Shown: piece by piece, positions 38,955-49,300 of the stretch
Numbering within the stretch: position 1 is the first letter of the stretch
Layout of the letters: every line of letters begins with the position of its first letter
Assembly: GCA_018267545.1 (NCBI GenBank)
Contig: JAFDYG010000126.1
Coordinates: 1-64,000, forward strand
Direction: 5' to 3'
From: Bacteroidota bacterium
GTDB lineage: Bacteria; Bacteroidota; Bacteroidia; Chitinophagales; Chitinophagaceae
DNA length: 64,000 bases
Made by a program: the position numbers and the translations under genes
The notes under the pieces: generated by a model
What the model saw: only the letters and a program-made list of their open reading frames with translations
Database searches by the model: none
Told to the model about the DNA's origin: nothing

Positions 38955-41900
38955 ATGTACACACATTTAACAAAACGACTGTTATGGGCGCTCTTGTTGC
39001 CGCTGCTGGTCTGCTCGGCGGCTCTTGCACAGGAGCGGGTGGTTCAGGGGACGATCCTCGACCAGTCTACTGGTCAGCCTCTTTCGGGGGTGACTGTTTC
39101 TTTGAAGGGCGGCGGTGCGTCTGTTGTCACCGACAACAACGGGGTGTTTAGCATCCGTGTGACTGCTGCCAAGCCCGTATTACAATTCTCTTATATTGGC
39201 TATGAATCGATGGAGCTGCGCCCGGGTACGGGCGGGGAACTGCGGGTTGCGCTGAAAAAGGCGGACAAGAGCATGGACGAGGTGGTGGTCATCGGTTATG
39301 GTACGGTAAAGAAGCGGGACCTGACTGGGGCGGTATCGAGCGTTAAGGCTGCGGATATTGTTAGGTCGCCGACCAATAACCCGCTGGAGGCTGTACAGGG
39401 TATGGTACCGGGGGCGGATATAACGAAGAGCTCGGGAAAGGCGGGTTCGGGGACAAATATTCTCATCCGCGGGACGCGGACGATCAATGGGTCGTCCAAT
39501 CCGCTGGTCATCATCGACGGGCTTCAGGGGGGAACGCTGGAGAATATGAACCCGAACGATATTGAATCGATCGAATTTTTGAAGGATGCGTCCTCGACCG
39601 CTATCTATGGCAGCCAGGGCGCCAATGGGGTTATTATCGTGACCACGAAGAAGGGTTCTGCGGGAAGGGTGAAGGTCAATTATAATGGATATGCGGGCTT
39701 TAATGGATGGACGCAGTATCCGCAACCGCGGACTGGGCAGTCCTATATCGATCTGCGGCGTGCGGCTTACCAGGCTACAGGGGCGTGGAACAGTCCGGCC
39801 GATGACAAGAATATCTTTAGCGCCTCGGAGCTGTCGGCCATCAATGCGAATCAGTGGGTGAACTGGGTCGACCTACTTACGCAAACGGGACTACGGCAGA
39901 GTCATTCGGTTTCGGTAGCCGGAGGGAGCGAGAAGACGAAGATGTATCTGAGCACCGGATACTTCGGTGACAATGGCATGCTGCGCTTCAATAATTTAAA
40001 ACAATACAATGCGCTGATAAATGTAGACCAGGTGATCACTCCCTGGTTAAAGGCGGGGGCGCAGGCTTCGTTTGTGTACAGCAGCTTCAATACGCGATCG
40101 ACCGATCCTTTTTCGCTCGCGGGAACGGCGACGCCATTGGGTAAACCTTATGACGACGCGGGCCATATCAATGTCTATCCTGTTGCGGGTAATCCCGGGC
40201 TGATGAGTCCTTTGTCGGATGACCGCGGACCATTGATTGCTACGAACAACAACAATGTTACGCAGACGGCGGTAAATGTGCACCTCGATGTCGAGCCGAT
40301 AAAGGGGCTGACATTTCGGACGCAGTTCGGCGCCAACTTCAATTCGGGCAGGTCGGGTAAATTCTTCGATTCTTCCTCGCTGGAAGAAGTTACCAATAAG
40401 TATTCGTATGCTGCGGCCGGCGATACCTCCTATCGATTCTACGACTGGGACAATATCCTGACCTATAACAAGCAGGTAGGAGATCATTCTTTTACGGTGA
40501 CGGGACTGACGAGCTACACGCACCGGACCAGCGAGAACTATGGAATGAGCGGAACGGGTCTGCTCTATAGCACCCAGCTGTTTTATGCGCTCAGCGGGGC
40601 TCCCAATAACCGGTTTATCACCAGCAACTATGTGCAGACCGATAATATGTCCTATGCCGGGCGTCTCAATTACACCTATAAAGGAAAATATCTGTTGACG
40701 GTGACCGAGCGGGTGGATGGAGCTTCGATTCTTTCGACCGGGCACAAGTGGGCGTCTTTCCCCAGTGCGGCGGCGGCCTGGCGGATAAGCGACGAATCTT
40801 TTATGGAACACGTCAACCCCGTCAGCAATCTGAAGCTGCGCTTTAGCTATGGCGTTGCCGGTAACTCGGGTATTCCCGCCTATGGAACGCAGAGCGTGCT
40901 GAATGTGCAGAACATGGGTTTCGAGAATACGGCTGCTCCTGCTTATATCTTCAATTCGACGATCGGTAATGCGGCGTTGACCTGGGAGCTGTCGAAAACG
41001 GCCGATCTGGGTATCGACCTCGGTCTTTTCAAAAATAGGATCGATCTGACGGTCGACGTTTACAATACCAATACTTCCAATATCCTGCTGCTGCGTACGC
41101 TGCCGTCCTCGCTGGGGATCGCCAATTCCTACCAGAATGTGGGCACTTCGCGCAACAGGGGGATAGAAGTGGGTTTGAATACGCGCAATATCGACGGTCC
41201 GAGATTCAAATGGTTGAGCACGGTGACGTTTACTTCCAACCAGGAGAAGATCACCGGTTTGATCAATGGGACGAATATTATCGATAAGTCGCAGCCGGAG
41301 TTTCAGTCTCTGCTGATCGGGCATCCGGTGCATAGCTTTTACAACTATGTGAAGCAAGGCATCTGGCAAACGGCGGATGCGGCCAAGGCCGGGGCGCTTG
41401 TTTTTGGAACGACGCCTTTCAAGCCGGGGGATATCCGATTGAAGGACATTAATGGAGATGGGAAGATCTCACCGGATAGCGACAGGGTGTATATCGGCTC
41501 GGCCGTGCCGAAGTGGTCTATCGGTTTTTCGAATACGTTCCAGTTTGCGGGTTTCGATCTGTCGATCTATGCTATAGCGCGTTATGGCCAGATGATCAAC
41601 GACAAGGTCCTGGGCCGGTTCAATCCGGCTGGGCAGGGGAACAATGGTCCGGGGTATTTCGACTACTGGACTCCGACGCATCCTTCCAACGACTATCCCG
41701 CGCCAAAGGCCAATTCCAGCCTGACCATCTATCCGGGTTCCACGACCCTTCAATACCTAGACGGGAGCTATTTTAAATTAAAGATGGCGACGCTGGGGTA
41801 TACGCTGCCGCCGTCTGTCGCCAAGAAGGCATATATGACGAGTCTGCGGGCTTATGTTACGTGTAACAATATTTTCGTGAAGGCGAAGAACCGGCTCATC

Positions 41901-41984
41901 CAAAATTACGATCCGGAGCGTGGGGGTGATGAGGATTCTCCGTTGTCGCGGCAGCTTGTATTCGGATTAAACATTGGATTTTAA
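38955..41984 (+). CDS. SusC/RagA-type TonB-dependent glycan importer
   Basis: A 1009-residue outer-membrane transporter. The signal peptide is about 1-25 (SAALAQ). A carboxypeptidase-D-like regulatory domain follows (about 28-112: VVQGTILDQSTGQPLSGVTVSLKG). The TonB box region and plug begin at MDEVVVIGYGTVKKRDLTGA (about 116-135), with LIRGTRTINGSSNPLVIIDG and SIEFLKDASSTAIYGSQGANG, then the beta barrel. There is no N-terminal secretin/STN domain, so it is not of the kind that signals to an anti-sigma factor. It pairs with the SusD gene to bind and pull oligosaccharides through the outer membrane. Confidence 0.95.
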   Translation: MYTHLTKRLLWALLLPLLVCSAALAQERVVQGTILDQSTGQPLSGVTVSLKGGGASVVTDNNGVFSIRVTAAKPVLQFSYIGYESMELRPGTGGELRVALKKADKSMDEVVVIGYGTVKKRDLTGAVSSVKAADIVRSPTNNPLEAVQGMVPGADITKSSGKAGSGTNILIRGTRTINGSSNPLVIIDGLQGGTLENMNPNDIESIEFLKDASSTAIYGSQGANGVIIVTTKKGSAGRVKVNYNGYAGFNGWTQYPQPRTGQSYIDLRRAAYQATGAWNSPADDKNIFSASELSAINANQWVNWVDLLTQTGLRQSHSVSVAGGSEKTKMYLSTGYFGDNGMLRFNNLKQYNALINVDQVITPWLKAGAQASFVYSSFNTRSTDPFSLAGTATPLGKPYDDAGHINVYPVAGNPGLMSPLSDDRGPLIATNNNNVTQTAVNVHLDVEPIKGLTFRTQFGANFNSGRSGKFFDSSSLEEVTNKYSYAAAGDTSYRFYDWDNILTYNKQVGDHSFTVTGLTSYTHRTSENYGMSGTGLLYSTQLFYALSGAPNNRFITSNYVQTDNMSYAGRLNYTYKGKYLLTVTERVDGASILSTGHKWASFPSAAAAWRISDESFMEHVNPVSNLKLRFSYGVAGNSGIPAYGTQSVLNVQNMGFENTAAPAYIFNSTIGNAALTWELSKTADLGIDLGLFKNRIDLTVDVYNTNTSNILLLRTLPSSLGIANSYQNVGTSRNRGIEVGLNTRNIDGPRFKWLSTVTFTSNQEKITGLINGTNIIDKSQPEFQSLLIGHPVHSFYNYVKQGIWQTADAAKAGALVFGTTPFKPGDIRLKDINGDGKISPDSDRVYIGSAVPKWSIGFSNTFQFAGFDLSIYAIARYGQMINDKVLGRFNPAGQGNNGPGYFDYWTPTHPSNDYPAPKANSSLTIYPGSTTLQYLDGSYFKLKMATLGYTLPPSVAKKAYMTSLRAYVTCNNIFVKAKNRLIQNYDPERGGDEDSPLSRQLVFGLNIGF

Positions 41985-42009
41985 TTGTCAAAATTCCAAA
42001 TCAATCATT

Positions 42010-43788
42010 ATGTCTACAAATAAATATATTCTTATCCTTGGGGTGGTGGTGCTGGCGGCTTCCTGCAGCAAGAAGCTGGAGGAATATAACCCCAGCAATC
42101 CTGCGGCGGGCACGGTGTGGTCGACGCCGGGCGGTTTTGTAACCAATGTCAATGGGGCTTATAGCTTCGTTCCTTATTTATACGGGAATGACGAAAATGG
42201 GCTGTTTCTTTCGGAGCCGGGAACGGATTTGTGGTACAATTACAACAAGTCTTCTTATGATATCGATGTGACGCAGTACCAGAATTTTACCTCCAACAGC
42301 AATCCTGTAACGGGGGTGTGGACGACCCTGTACAAGGGCATCAACCAGTGTAATGCGGGTATCGGCCGCATCGATGGGGCCGGTTTTACCAATCAGACGG
42401 AAAAGAACATGCGGCTGGCGGAGCTTAAATTCTTGAGGGGACTTTATTACTGGTGGGTTGTGGAGAGCTTTGGTGGAGTGGTGCTGGATACGGTCGAGAC
42501 TACTACGGCGGACCTGACGGCCACGCGGAGCCCGGTGACGGCTTTTTATGATTTGATCGTTCGTGATCTTCAGTTTGCGGCTGCGAATCTGCCTGCGCAG
42601 AGTGGAGCGAATAGCAATGTTTCGGGAAATGTGTGGGAGTATGGGCGTGCAACGCAGGGAGCTGCGATGGCTTTTCTGGCCAGGGTCTATCTGTCGCGCG
42701 CTTATTACAATACGGGGGATGCCAATACCTGGTTTCAAAAGGCCAGGGACATGGCTGCGCAGGTTATTGCGAACAAGTCGCAGTACAACGTAGATCTTTA
42801 TGCCAACTATGCGGACATGTGGAACCCGACGAACCGGATGGCTAGCAGTACGGCCAAGAATAATAAGGAAGCGTTGTTTTCGGCTACGTACAGTACGAAT
42901 ACGGCGATCAATATCAATGGAAACGGGAATAGGACGAACCTTTGGTTTCTGACGAACTATAGTGGATTTAGCGGTAAGACTATCCCGGGGCTCACGATCA
43001 GCATTCTGTATGGCAATGATCAGAAGAACCGGCGGTTTATGCCGACGAGGGCGCTGCTGAATTTTTACAACGATACGATCGATGGGAGATATGCCGCCAG
43101 CTTCCAGCAGGTGTGGCTTTGCAATAAGGCCTATACCTGGACGGCGACCGATGCGGCGGCGTTTGGAAAAGACGCGAGCATCGTGGGCAAGGCTATGAAG
43201 GTGGGGGATACGGCGATGGTGATCAGTAAGCATCCGATCCCTAATCCGCAGCTGAAGCCTTATGCTTGCTTTGGTGTGGATTCGACCTATAATCCAAACG
43301 GCAGTATCAGCAATACGGAAGGGGATCGGTATGTGGTGCTCACCAAGTACCTGGACCCGTTGACGAAGACGGGGACGACGACCTATCCGGGTTACCTGGA
43401 CCTGCCGATTTTGCGTCTTGCCGAGCAGTACCTGATCGTTGCGGAGGCGGATGTGGCGTTGGGGAATCCGACGGAAGCGGCTACCTATGTCAATGTGCTG
43501 CGTACGCGGGCGGCGATCAAGACGCCGGTGGATCATACGGCGGAGATGCAAGTGACTGCGGGGCAAATGAATTTGGATTTTGTATTGGATGAGCGGGCAA
43601 GGGAGCTTTGCGGGGAGTTTATGCGCTGGTTCGATCTGAAGAGGACAGGTAAATTGCAGAGCAGGATACAGGCGTATAATCCGGACATTACGAATTTCAA
43701 TCCCAATTATAGTTTACGGCCGGTGCCGTTGAGTCAGCTGCAGGCGATGACGAATGCGGCGGTGTTTGGGCAAAATCCTGGATATTGA
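42010..43788 (+). CDS. SusD/RagB-type surface glycan-binding lipoprotein
   Basis: A 592-residue surface lipoprotein that caps the SusC barrel. The lipobox is VVLAASC (Cys about residue 19) followed by SKKLEEYNPSNP, as expected for an exported lipoprotein. RagB/SusD blocks are visible: LYKGINQCNAGIGRI, LRLAELKFLRGLYYWWVVESFGGVVL (about 136-160), GAAMAFLARVYLSRAYYNTGD, LRLAEQYLIVAEADVALGN and LDFVLDERARELCGEFMRWFDLKRTG near the end. The ATG at 42010 gives the signal peptide; an earlier frame opening is a continuation from the SusC end. A TTG six bases before the next ATG is not used. Confidence 0.95.
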   Translation: MSTNKYILILGVVVLAASCSKKLEEYNPSNPAAGTVWSTPGGFVTNVNGAYSFVPYLYGNDENGLFLSEPGTDLWYNYNKSSYDIDVTQYQNFTSNSNPVTGVWTTLYKGINQCNAGIGRIDGAGFTNQTEKNMRLAELKFLRGLYYWWVVESFGGVVLDTVETTTADLTATRSPVTAFYDLIVRDLQFAAANLPAQSGANSNVSGNVWEYGRATQGAAMAFLARVYLSRAYYNTGDANTWFQKARDMAAQVIANKSQYNVDLYANYADMWNPTNRMASSTAKNNKEALFSATYSTNTAININGNGNRTNLWFLTNYSGFSGKTIPGLTISILYGNDQKNRRFMPTRALLNFYNDTIDGRYAASFQQVWLCNKAYTWTATDAAAFGKDASIVGKAMKVGDTAMVISKHPIPNPQLKPYACFGVDSTYNPNGSISNTEGDRYVVLTKYLDPLTKTGTTTYPGYLDLPILRLAEQYLIVAEADVALGNPTEAATYVNVLRTRAAIKTPVDHTAEMQVTAGQMNLDFVLDERARELCGEFMRWFDLKRTGKLQSRIQAYNPDITNFNPNYSLRPVPLSQLQAMTNAAVFGQNPGY

Positions 43789-43790
43789 TT

Positions 43791-46394
43791 ATGCGTCGAT
43801 TACTTTTTGTATTGTTTCCTGTTTTGTGTTTTGGGCAGAAGGTGGTTGTGCCGGCGGGGGCTTCGTCCCGGGTGATGTATGGCGCTTCGCGCCTGAAGGG
43901 GTTGGTGCCTGCGGGAATGAGGGTGGTGGTGAGTGTGGTTTCTGATACGATTAAGGAAGGATATTCGATTATGCAACGGGGGGATGAGGTCCGAGTGGTC
44001 GGGTCTGATCCCTCCGGGGCTTTATATGGGTGTTTGGAATTGGCGGATAGGTTGCGGCGGCAAGGCCGCGCGGCTTTGGGGCGAAAGGCGCCGGTGGCTG
44101 TGGTTCGTGACCATCCGGAGATGGTGCTGCGGGGAGCGTGTATCGGGGTGCAGAAGCCGACGCTGCTGGAGGGGCGGGGGCCGTATGAGTATCCGTATAC
44201 GCCGCAGAATTTTCCGTGGTTCTATGACCGGGCGCTTTGGATCAAGTATTTGGATTCGATGGTGGACAACCGGCTGAACACGCTGTATTTGTGGAATGGG
44301 CATCCGTTTGCTTCGCTGGTTCGGCTGGCGGATTATCCGTATGCGGTCGAGGTGGATGATGCGACGTTTAAGAAGAACGAGGAGATCTACCGGTTTTTGA
44401 CCGAGGAGGCGGACAGGAGGGGGATTTGGGTGATCCAGCTGTTTTATAATATTATCGTGTCGAAGCCTTTTGCGGAGAAGAATGGGCTGAAGACGCAGGA
44501 TAGAAACCGGCATATCGTGCCGGTGATCGCGGATTATACGAGGAAGTCGATTGCGGCTTTTGTGCAGAAGTATCCGAATGTGGGGTTGATGATTACGTTG
44601 GGAGAAGCGATGGAGGGTGTGGGGCAGGACGATATCGATTGGTTTACGCAGACGATTATACCGGGGATCAAGGATGGGTTGCGGGCGCTGGGGCGGACGG
44701 ATGAGCCGCCGGTGGTGTTGCGGGCGCATGATACGGATGGTCCGGCTGTGATGAAGGCGGCGTTGCCGTTGTATAAAAATTTGTACGTGGAGGCGAAGTT
44801 CAATGGGGAGGCGTTGACGACGTATATGCCTCATGGGCCCTGGGCTGATCTGCATCGGCAGCTGAGCGGGATCAGTAAGGGACTCATCGAGAATGTGCAT
44901 ATTATGGCGAATCTGGAGCCGTTCCGGTATGGGAGTGCGGATTTTATTCAGAAGTGTGTGCAGGCGATGCATGGGGTATACGGCGCTAATAGTCTGCATC
45001 TTTATCCGCAGGCTTCTTACTGGGATTGGCCGTATAGTGCTGATTCGGTTGGGCAGGGGCGGTTGTTGGAGATGGACAGGGATTGGATTTGGTATAAGGA
45101 GTGGGCGAGGTATGCGTGGAATTGTCATCGGGACCGGGGGGAGGAGGTAAGATATTGGAGTGGGTTGCTGGCGTCGAGGTATGGCTGTGATACGGCGGGT
45201 GGGGCAGCGATATTGGAGGCGTATGAGCAGGCGGGGGAGATAGCGCCGAAGATGCTTCGTAGATGGGGGATCACGGATGGGAACAGGCAGACGTTGACGC
45301 TGGGGATGTTGATGACACAGCTGATCAATCCGGAAAGATATGGGCTATTTACTTTGTTATATGAGTCGGAGGGACCTCCGGGGGAGATGTTGAGTCAGTA
45401 TGCGGAGAAGGAGTGGAGGGGACTGGCGCATAGCGGGGAGACGCCGGTGGATGTGATAAGGGAGGTGAGAGAAGAAGGGAGGTTAGCGGTGGAGGCGATT
45501 TCTCGTGTGGCGGGTGGCGTCACGAAGAATAGGGAGGAATTCGACAGGTTGCGCAACGATATGTTTTGTTATAAGGCGCTGGCGGATTTTTATGCGTTTA
45601 AGGCGGAGGCTGCGCTGACGGTGCTGAGGTATAAGTATTCGAATGATGTGGGTGATCTGAGGAAGGCTTTAGGATTGTTGGAAAGCAGCGTTGCTGCTTT
45701 CCGGGAATTGACACGGCTGGCTACGCCAGCCTATAGGTATGCGAATAGCATGCAGACACAGCAGCGGAAGATACCGATAAGGGGGGCGAATGGGAAATAT
45801 ATCCGGTGGGATGAGATGCTGCCGGTGTATGAGAATGAATTGAAGGTGTTTAAGGAGAGGTTGGGTTCTTTGGGGAGTGGGCCGGGGGTTTTGCCGGTGT
45901 TTAAGGCGGCCAGTGTTGAGGTAGGCGATGGGTATGTGGTGGATAGTGCGGCCAGGCCGTTTAGTGATTCTTTGCTGGTGATAGAGAAGCTGGCGTTGCA
46001 GCTGAAGGGGCTGAAGGGGTTGAGGCAGTCGGTGGCGGTGCAGCGTAAGGCTGGGACGACTATCGAGTTTACTTGTAGTGAGCCGGTTGATCTGTTGATC
46101 GGGTTCTTTAATCAAAAGGGGGGAGGTTATTTGCCGGCGCCGCAGCTGGAGACGGATGCGAGCGCAAATGACTTTGGTCAGGCAGAGCCGAGGATTGCCA
46201 ATGCGTTGATGGTGGCGGGGATGCCTGCGGTGAATGTGCATGCGTGGTCTTTTCAGCCGGGGAAGCATAAGCTGGAGCTGGGGAAGGGGATTTGTTTGGT
46301 CCTGGGATTTGTCCAGCCGATGGTTAAGGTCAGGACGTATGACGCGGGGGTTAATGGGGCTGGGAAAAAAGACCTAGATTGGCTTTTCGAATGA
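43791..46394 (+). CDS. GH67N-type glycosidase, probable uronidase-like
   Basis: An 867-residue secreted protein. The signal peptide is about 1-15 (PVLCFGQ). Residues about 17-110 form an N-terminal alpha/beta domain like that of GH67 and GH20 enzymes (DEVRVVGSDPSGALYGCLELADRL, the GH67N/GH20b pattern). A TIM barrel follows, with MVDNRLNTLYLWNGHPF, RGIWVIQLFYNIIV, YPNVGLMITLGEAMEGVGQDD (acidic residues at a strand end; catalytic candidates about 265-275), VVLRAHDTDGP and LYPQASYWDWPYSAD. A helical region follows from about 500 and a beta domain from about 700. I read it as an alpha-glucuronidase/galacturonidase-like enzyme without firm specificity. The family assignment is by fold pattern only. 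The stop overlaps the next start as ATGA. Confidence 0.7.
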   Translation: MRRLLFVLFPVLCFGQKVVVPAGASSRVMYGASRLKGLVPAGMRVVVSVVSDTIKEGYSIMQRGDEVRVVGSDPSGALYGCLELADRLRRQGRAALGRKAPVAVVRDHPEMVLRGACIGVQKPTLLEGRGPYEYPYTPQNFPWFYDRALWIKYLDSMVDNRLNTLYLWNGHPFASLVRLADYPYAVEVDDATFKKNEEIYRFLTEEADRRGIWVIQLFYNIIVSKPFAEKNGLKTQDRNRHIVPVIADYTRKSIAAFVQKYPNVGLMITLGEAMEGVGQDDIDWFTQTIIPGIKDGLRALGRTDEPPVVLRAHDTDGPAVMKAALPLYKNLYVEAKFNGEALTTYMPHGPWADLHRQLSGISKGLIENVHIMANLEPFRYGSADFIQKCVQAMHGVYGANSLHLYPQASYWDWPYSADSVGQGRLLEMDRDWIWYKEWARYAWNCHRDRGEEVRYWSGLLASRYGCDTAGGAAILEAYEQAGEIAPKMLRRWGITDGNRQTLTLGMLMTQLINPERYGLFTLLYESEGPPGEMLSQYAEKEWRGLAHSGETPVDVIREVREEGRLAVEAISRVAGGVTKNREEFDRLRNDMFCYKALADFYAFKAEAALTVLRYKYSNDVGDLRKALGLLESSVAAFRELTRLATPAYRYANSMQTQQRKIPIRGANGKYIRWDEMLPVYENELKVFKERLGSLGSGPGVLPVFKAASVEVGDGYVVDSAARPFSDSLLVIEKLALQLKGLKGLRQSVAVQRKAGTTIEFTCSEPVDLLIGFFNQKGGGYLPAPQLETDASANDFGQAEPRIANALMVAGMPAVNVHAWSFQPGKHKLELGKGICLVLGFVQPMVKVRTYDAGVNGAGKKDLDWLFE

Positions 46395-49300
46395 TGTCTA
46401 TGTCTTGTAAATATATTTTTTGGGGGATATTACTTTCGCTTAGTTTGGGAGCGTATGCTCAAGATGATATGCTTTGGTATCGTCAGCCTGCTCAGAAATG
46501 GACGGAGGCTTTGCCGATCGGCAATGGCCGGCTGGGGGGGATGGTCTTTGGGGGAGAGGAGGAGGAGCATATACAATTCAATGAATCTACTTTATGGAGT
46601 GGGCGTCCGCGGCCTCATGCGAGGCCGGATGCGGCTAGCTATCTGGGAACGTTGCGGCAGCTGTTGAGTGAAGGAAAGCAGGCGGAGGCGGAGCAGCTGG
46701 CGGAGAAGCATTTTATGGGGTTGAAGGATCCTGGGGAGGAGGAGTATGCTCGTTTGAAGGAGGCTTGGGTGAGGAAGGTGCGGATGGATACGGGGTATGC
46801 TGCGGCAGGCTTCGATGATAAGGGGTGGAAGGAGATGAGTGTGCCTACACCGGATGGATGGGAGGCAGTGGGGATGCAGGGGATTGATGGGGCGGTTTGG
46901 TTTAGGGTGAGCTTCGATTTGCCGGAGGGGTGGATGGGTAAGGATGTGGTGTTTGAGCTTGGTCGTATCAGAGATGTGGACTATGCGTATGTGAATGGGG
47001 TATTGGTGGGGAATGGAGAAGGGATTAGTAAGAAGAGGAGCTATACGGTAAAGGCGGGGATGCTGAAGCGGCATAATGTGATTGCGATACAAGTGTTGAA
47101 TTTTGATGATAAGGGGGGATTGACCGGGTTAAAGGGGAAGGACGAATTGTTGGTGAGGCAGGGGAGTGCATCGATTGTGTTGCCGGGTAGGTGGAAGTAT
47201 TTTGTACAGAATGCGGAGGCGCCGTTGCTGCCGAAGTATGAGGCGGACTATCAGCCGTTCGGGGATTTGTATTTGAAGTTTGATGAGAAGGGGACTGGGA
47301 AATACCTGCGAACGCTTAATATTTCGAATGCGATAGCCGAAGTAATTTATACGGCCGGGCAGAATGTCTATAGCAGGGAATATTTTGTGAGTGCTCCGCA
47401 GGGAGTATTGGTATCGCATATCGATGTGGGTAAAGGCAGCTCGATGAATGTGGAGGCGTCATTGGGGACGGTGCATCGGTTGTATAAGGTGCGGAAGGTG
47501 GACGAGCGAACGCTGGGTTTGTCGTTGAAGGTTAGGAATGGAGTGCTGAAGGGAGAGTCTTATTTGAGGGTTGTTGCAAATAAAGGAGGGGTAGAGGTGA
47601 AGGGGGATAGGATAGTAGTGAGCGGTGCAAGTGAGGTGACGTTTTATCTGGCGGCGGCGTCGAGCTATGGCGGTGTGGAGCCGGCGGCGAGGTGCCGGGC
47701 GGTGCTGGAGGGGTTGAAGGGGATGAGCTATGCTGCGGTAAAGGCCGCGCATGTAAAGGAGTATCAAAAATATTTCAATCGATTTGCCGTCAATTTTGGG
47801 GCTTCGGGCAATGACACGCTACCTACGGACGAGCGGATTCGGCAGTATAGCGCGGTGAAGGATCCGGGGCTGCTGGCGTTGTATATGCAGTATGCGCGTT
47901 ATTTGATGATCTCGTCGTCGAGGCCTTCGTCGCCGCTGCCGGCGAACCTGCAGGGAATTTGGAATGATTTGCTGACGCCGCCGTGGGGGAGTAAGTACAC
48001 GACCAATATCAATTTAGAAATGAATTACTGGCCGGCGGAGGCGTTGAACCTTTCGGATTGTTCGAAGCCTTTGTTTAAGCTGATTAGTGATTTGGCTGTG
48101 GCGGGGCGGGAGACGGCTCGACGCAATTATGGCGCTCAGGGCTGGGTCTTGCATCACAATACGGATTTGTGGAAGGGGACGGCGCCGATCAATGCGTCGA
48201 ATCATGGGATTTGGGTGACGGGAGGCGCATGGCTTTGTCATCAGATTTGGGAACATTATTGTTATACGCACGACGAGGCGTTTCTAAGGCAATACTATCC
48301 GGTGATGAAGGCTGCTGCGGGTTTCTTTGTAGATTTTTTGGTAAAGGAGCCACGTCATGACTGGCTGATCAGCACACCTTCGAACTCACCGGAGCATGGG
48401 GGACTTGTGGCGGGGCCTACGATGGATCACCAGATCATCCGGGACCTGTTCAAGAATTGCATCAGTGCGGAGCAGGTGCTACGGCTTTATCCGGAGTTTT
48501 CGATTTTGTTGAAGGAGAAGCTGGGGCAGATTGCGCCGAATCTGATCGGGAAGTATGGTCAGCTGCAGGAGTGGCTGGAGGATAAAGATGATACAGTGGA
48601 TACGCATCGGCATATATCGCATTTGTGGGGGGTATATCCGGGTACGGATATTACGTGGAAGCAGCCGGACCTGATGAAGGCGGCGATGCAGTCGATGTTG
48701 TATCGGGGGGATGAGGGGACGGGGTGGAGCTTGGCGTGGAAGGTAAACTGCTGGGCGAGGTTTAGGGATGGGGATCATGCGTTGAGATTGGCGGACAAAC
48801 TTCTTTCGGATGCTTCGGGTACACAAGGGGGAGAGAAGGGAGGGGTTTATCCGAATTTATTCGATGCTCACCCGCCTTTTCAGATCGATGGAAATTTTGG
48901 GGGAGCGGCGGGGATTGCTGAAATGTTATTACAGAGCCAGGATAGTGTGATCGAGCTGTTGCCGGCGCTGCCGTCGGCTTTGCCGGATGGGGTGGTGAAG
49001 GGAATGTGTGCGAGGGGGGGATTCGAGCTGGATTTCAAGTGGGAGCGGGGTGTGCTACAGGAAGTGACGGTTCGATCTCGTGCGGGTGGGGATGGTGTGT
49101 TTAAGTATAAGGATAGGGTTCGGACGATACATACGAAGAAGGGCGGGGTTTACCGGCTCGATGGCAGTTTGGGGGATGTAGTGGAGGGCATACGCAGGGA
49201 TGATTTGTTGGATGAGGGGTGGGTAAGCTCTTTGGAAGGAGGGCCGTGGGTTAAGGTGAATGTGCCGCATAACTGGGATGAATATGATGGCTATCGACGA

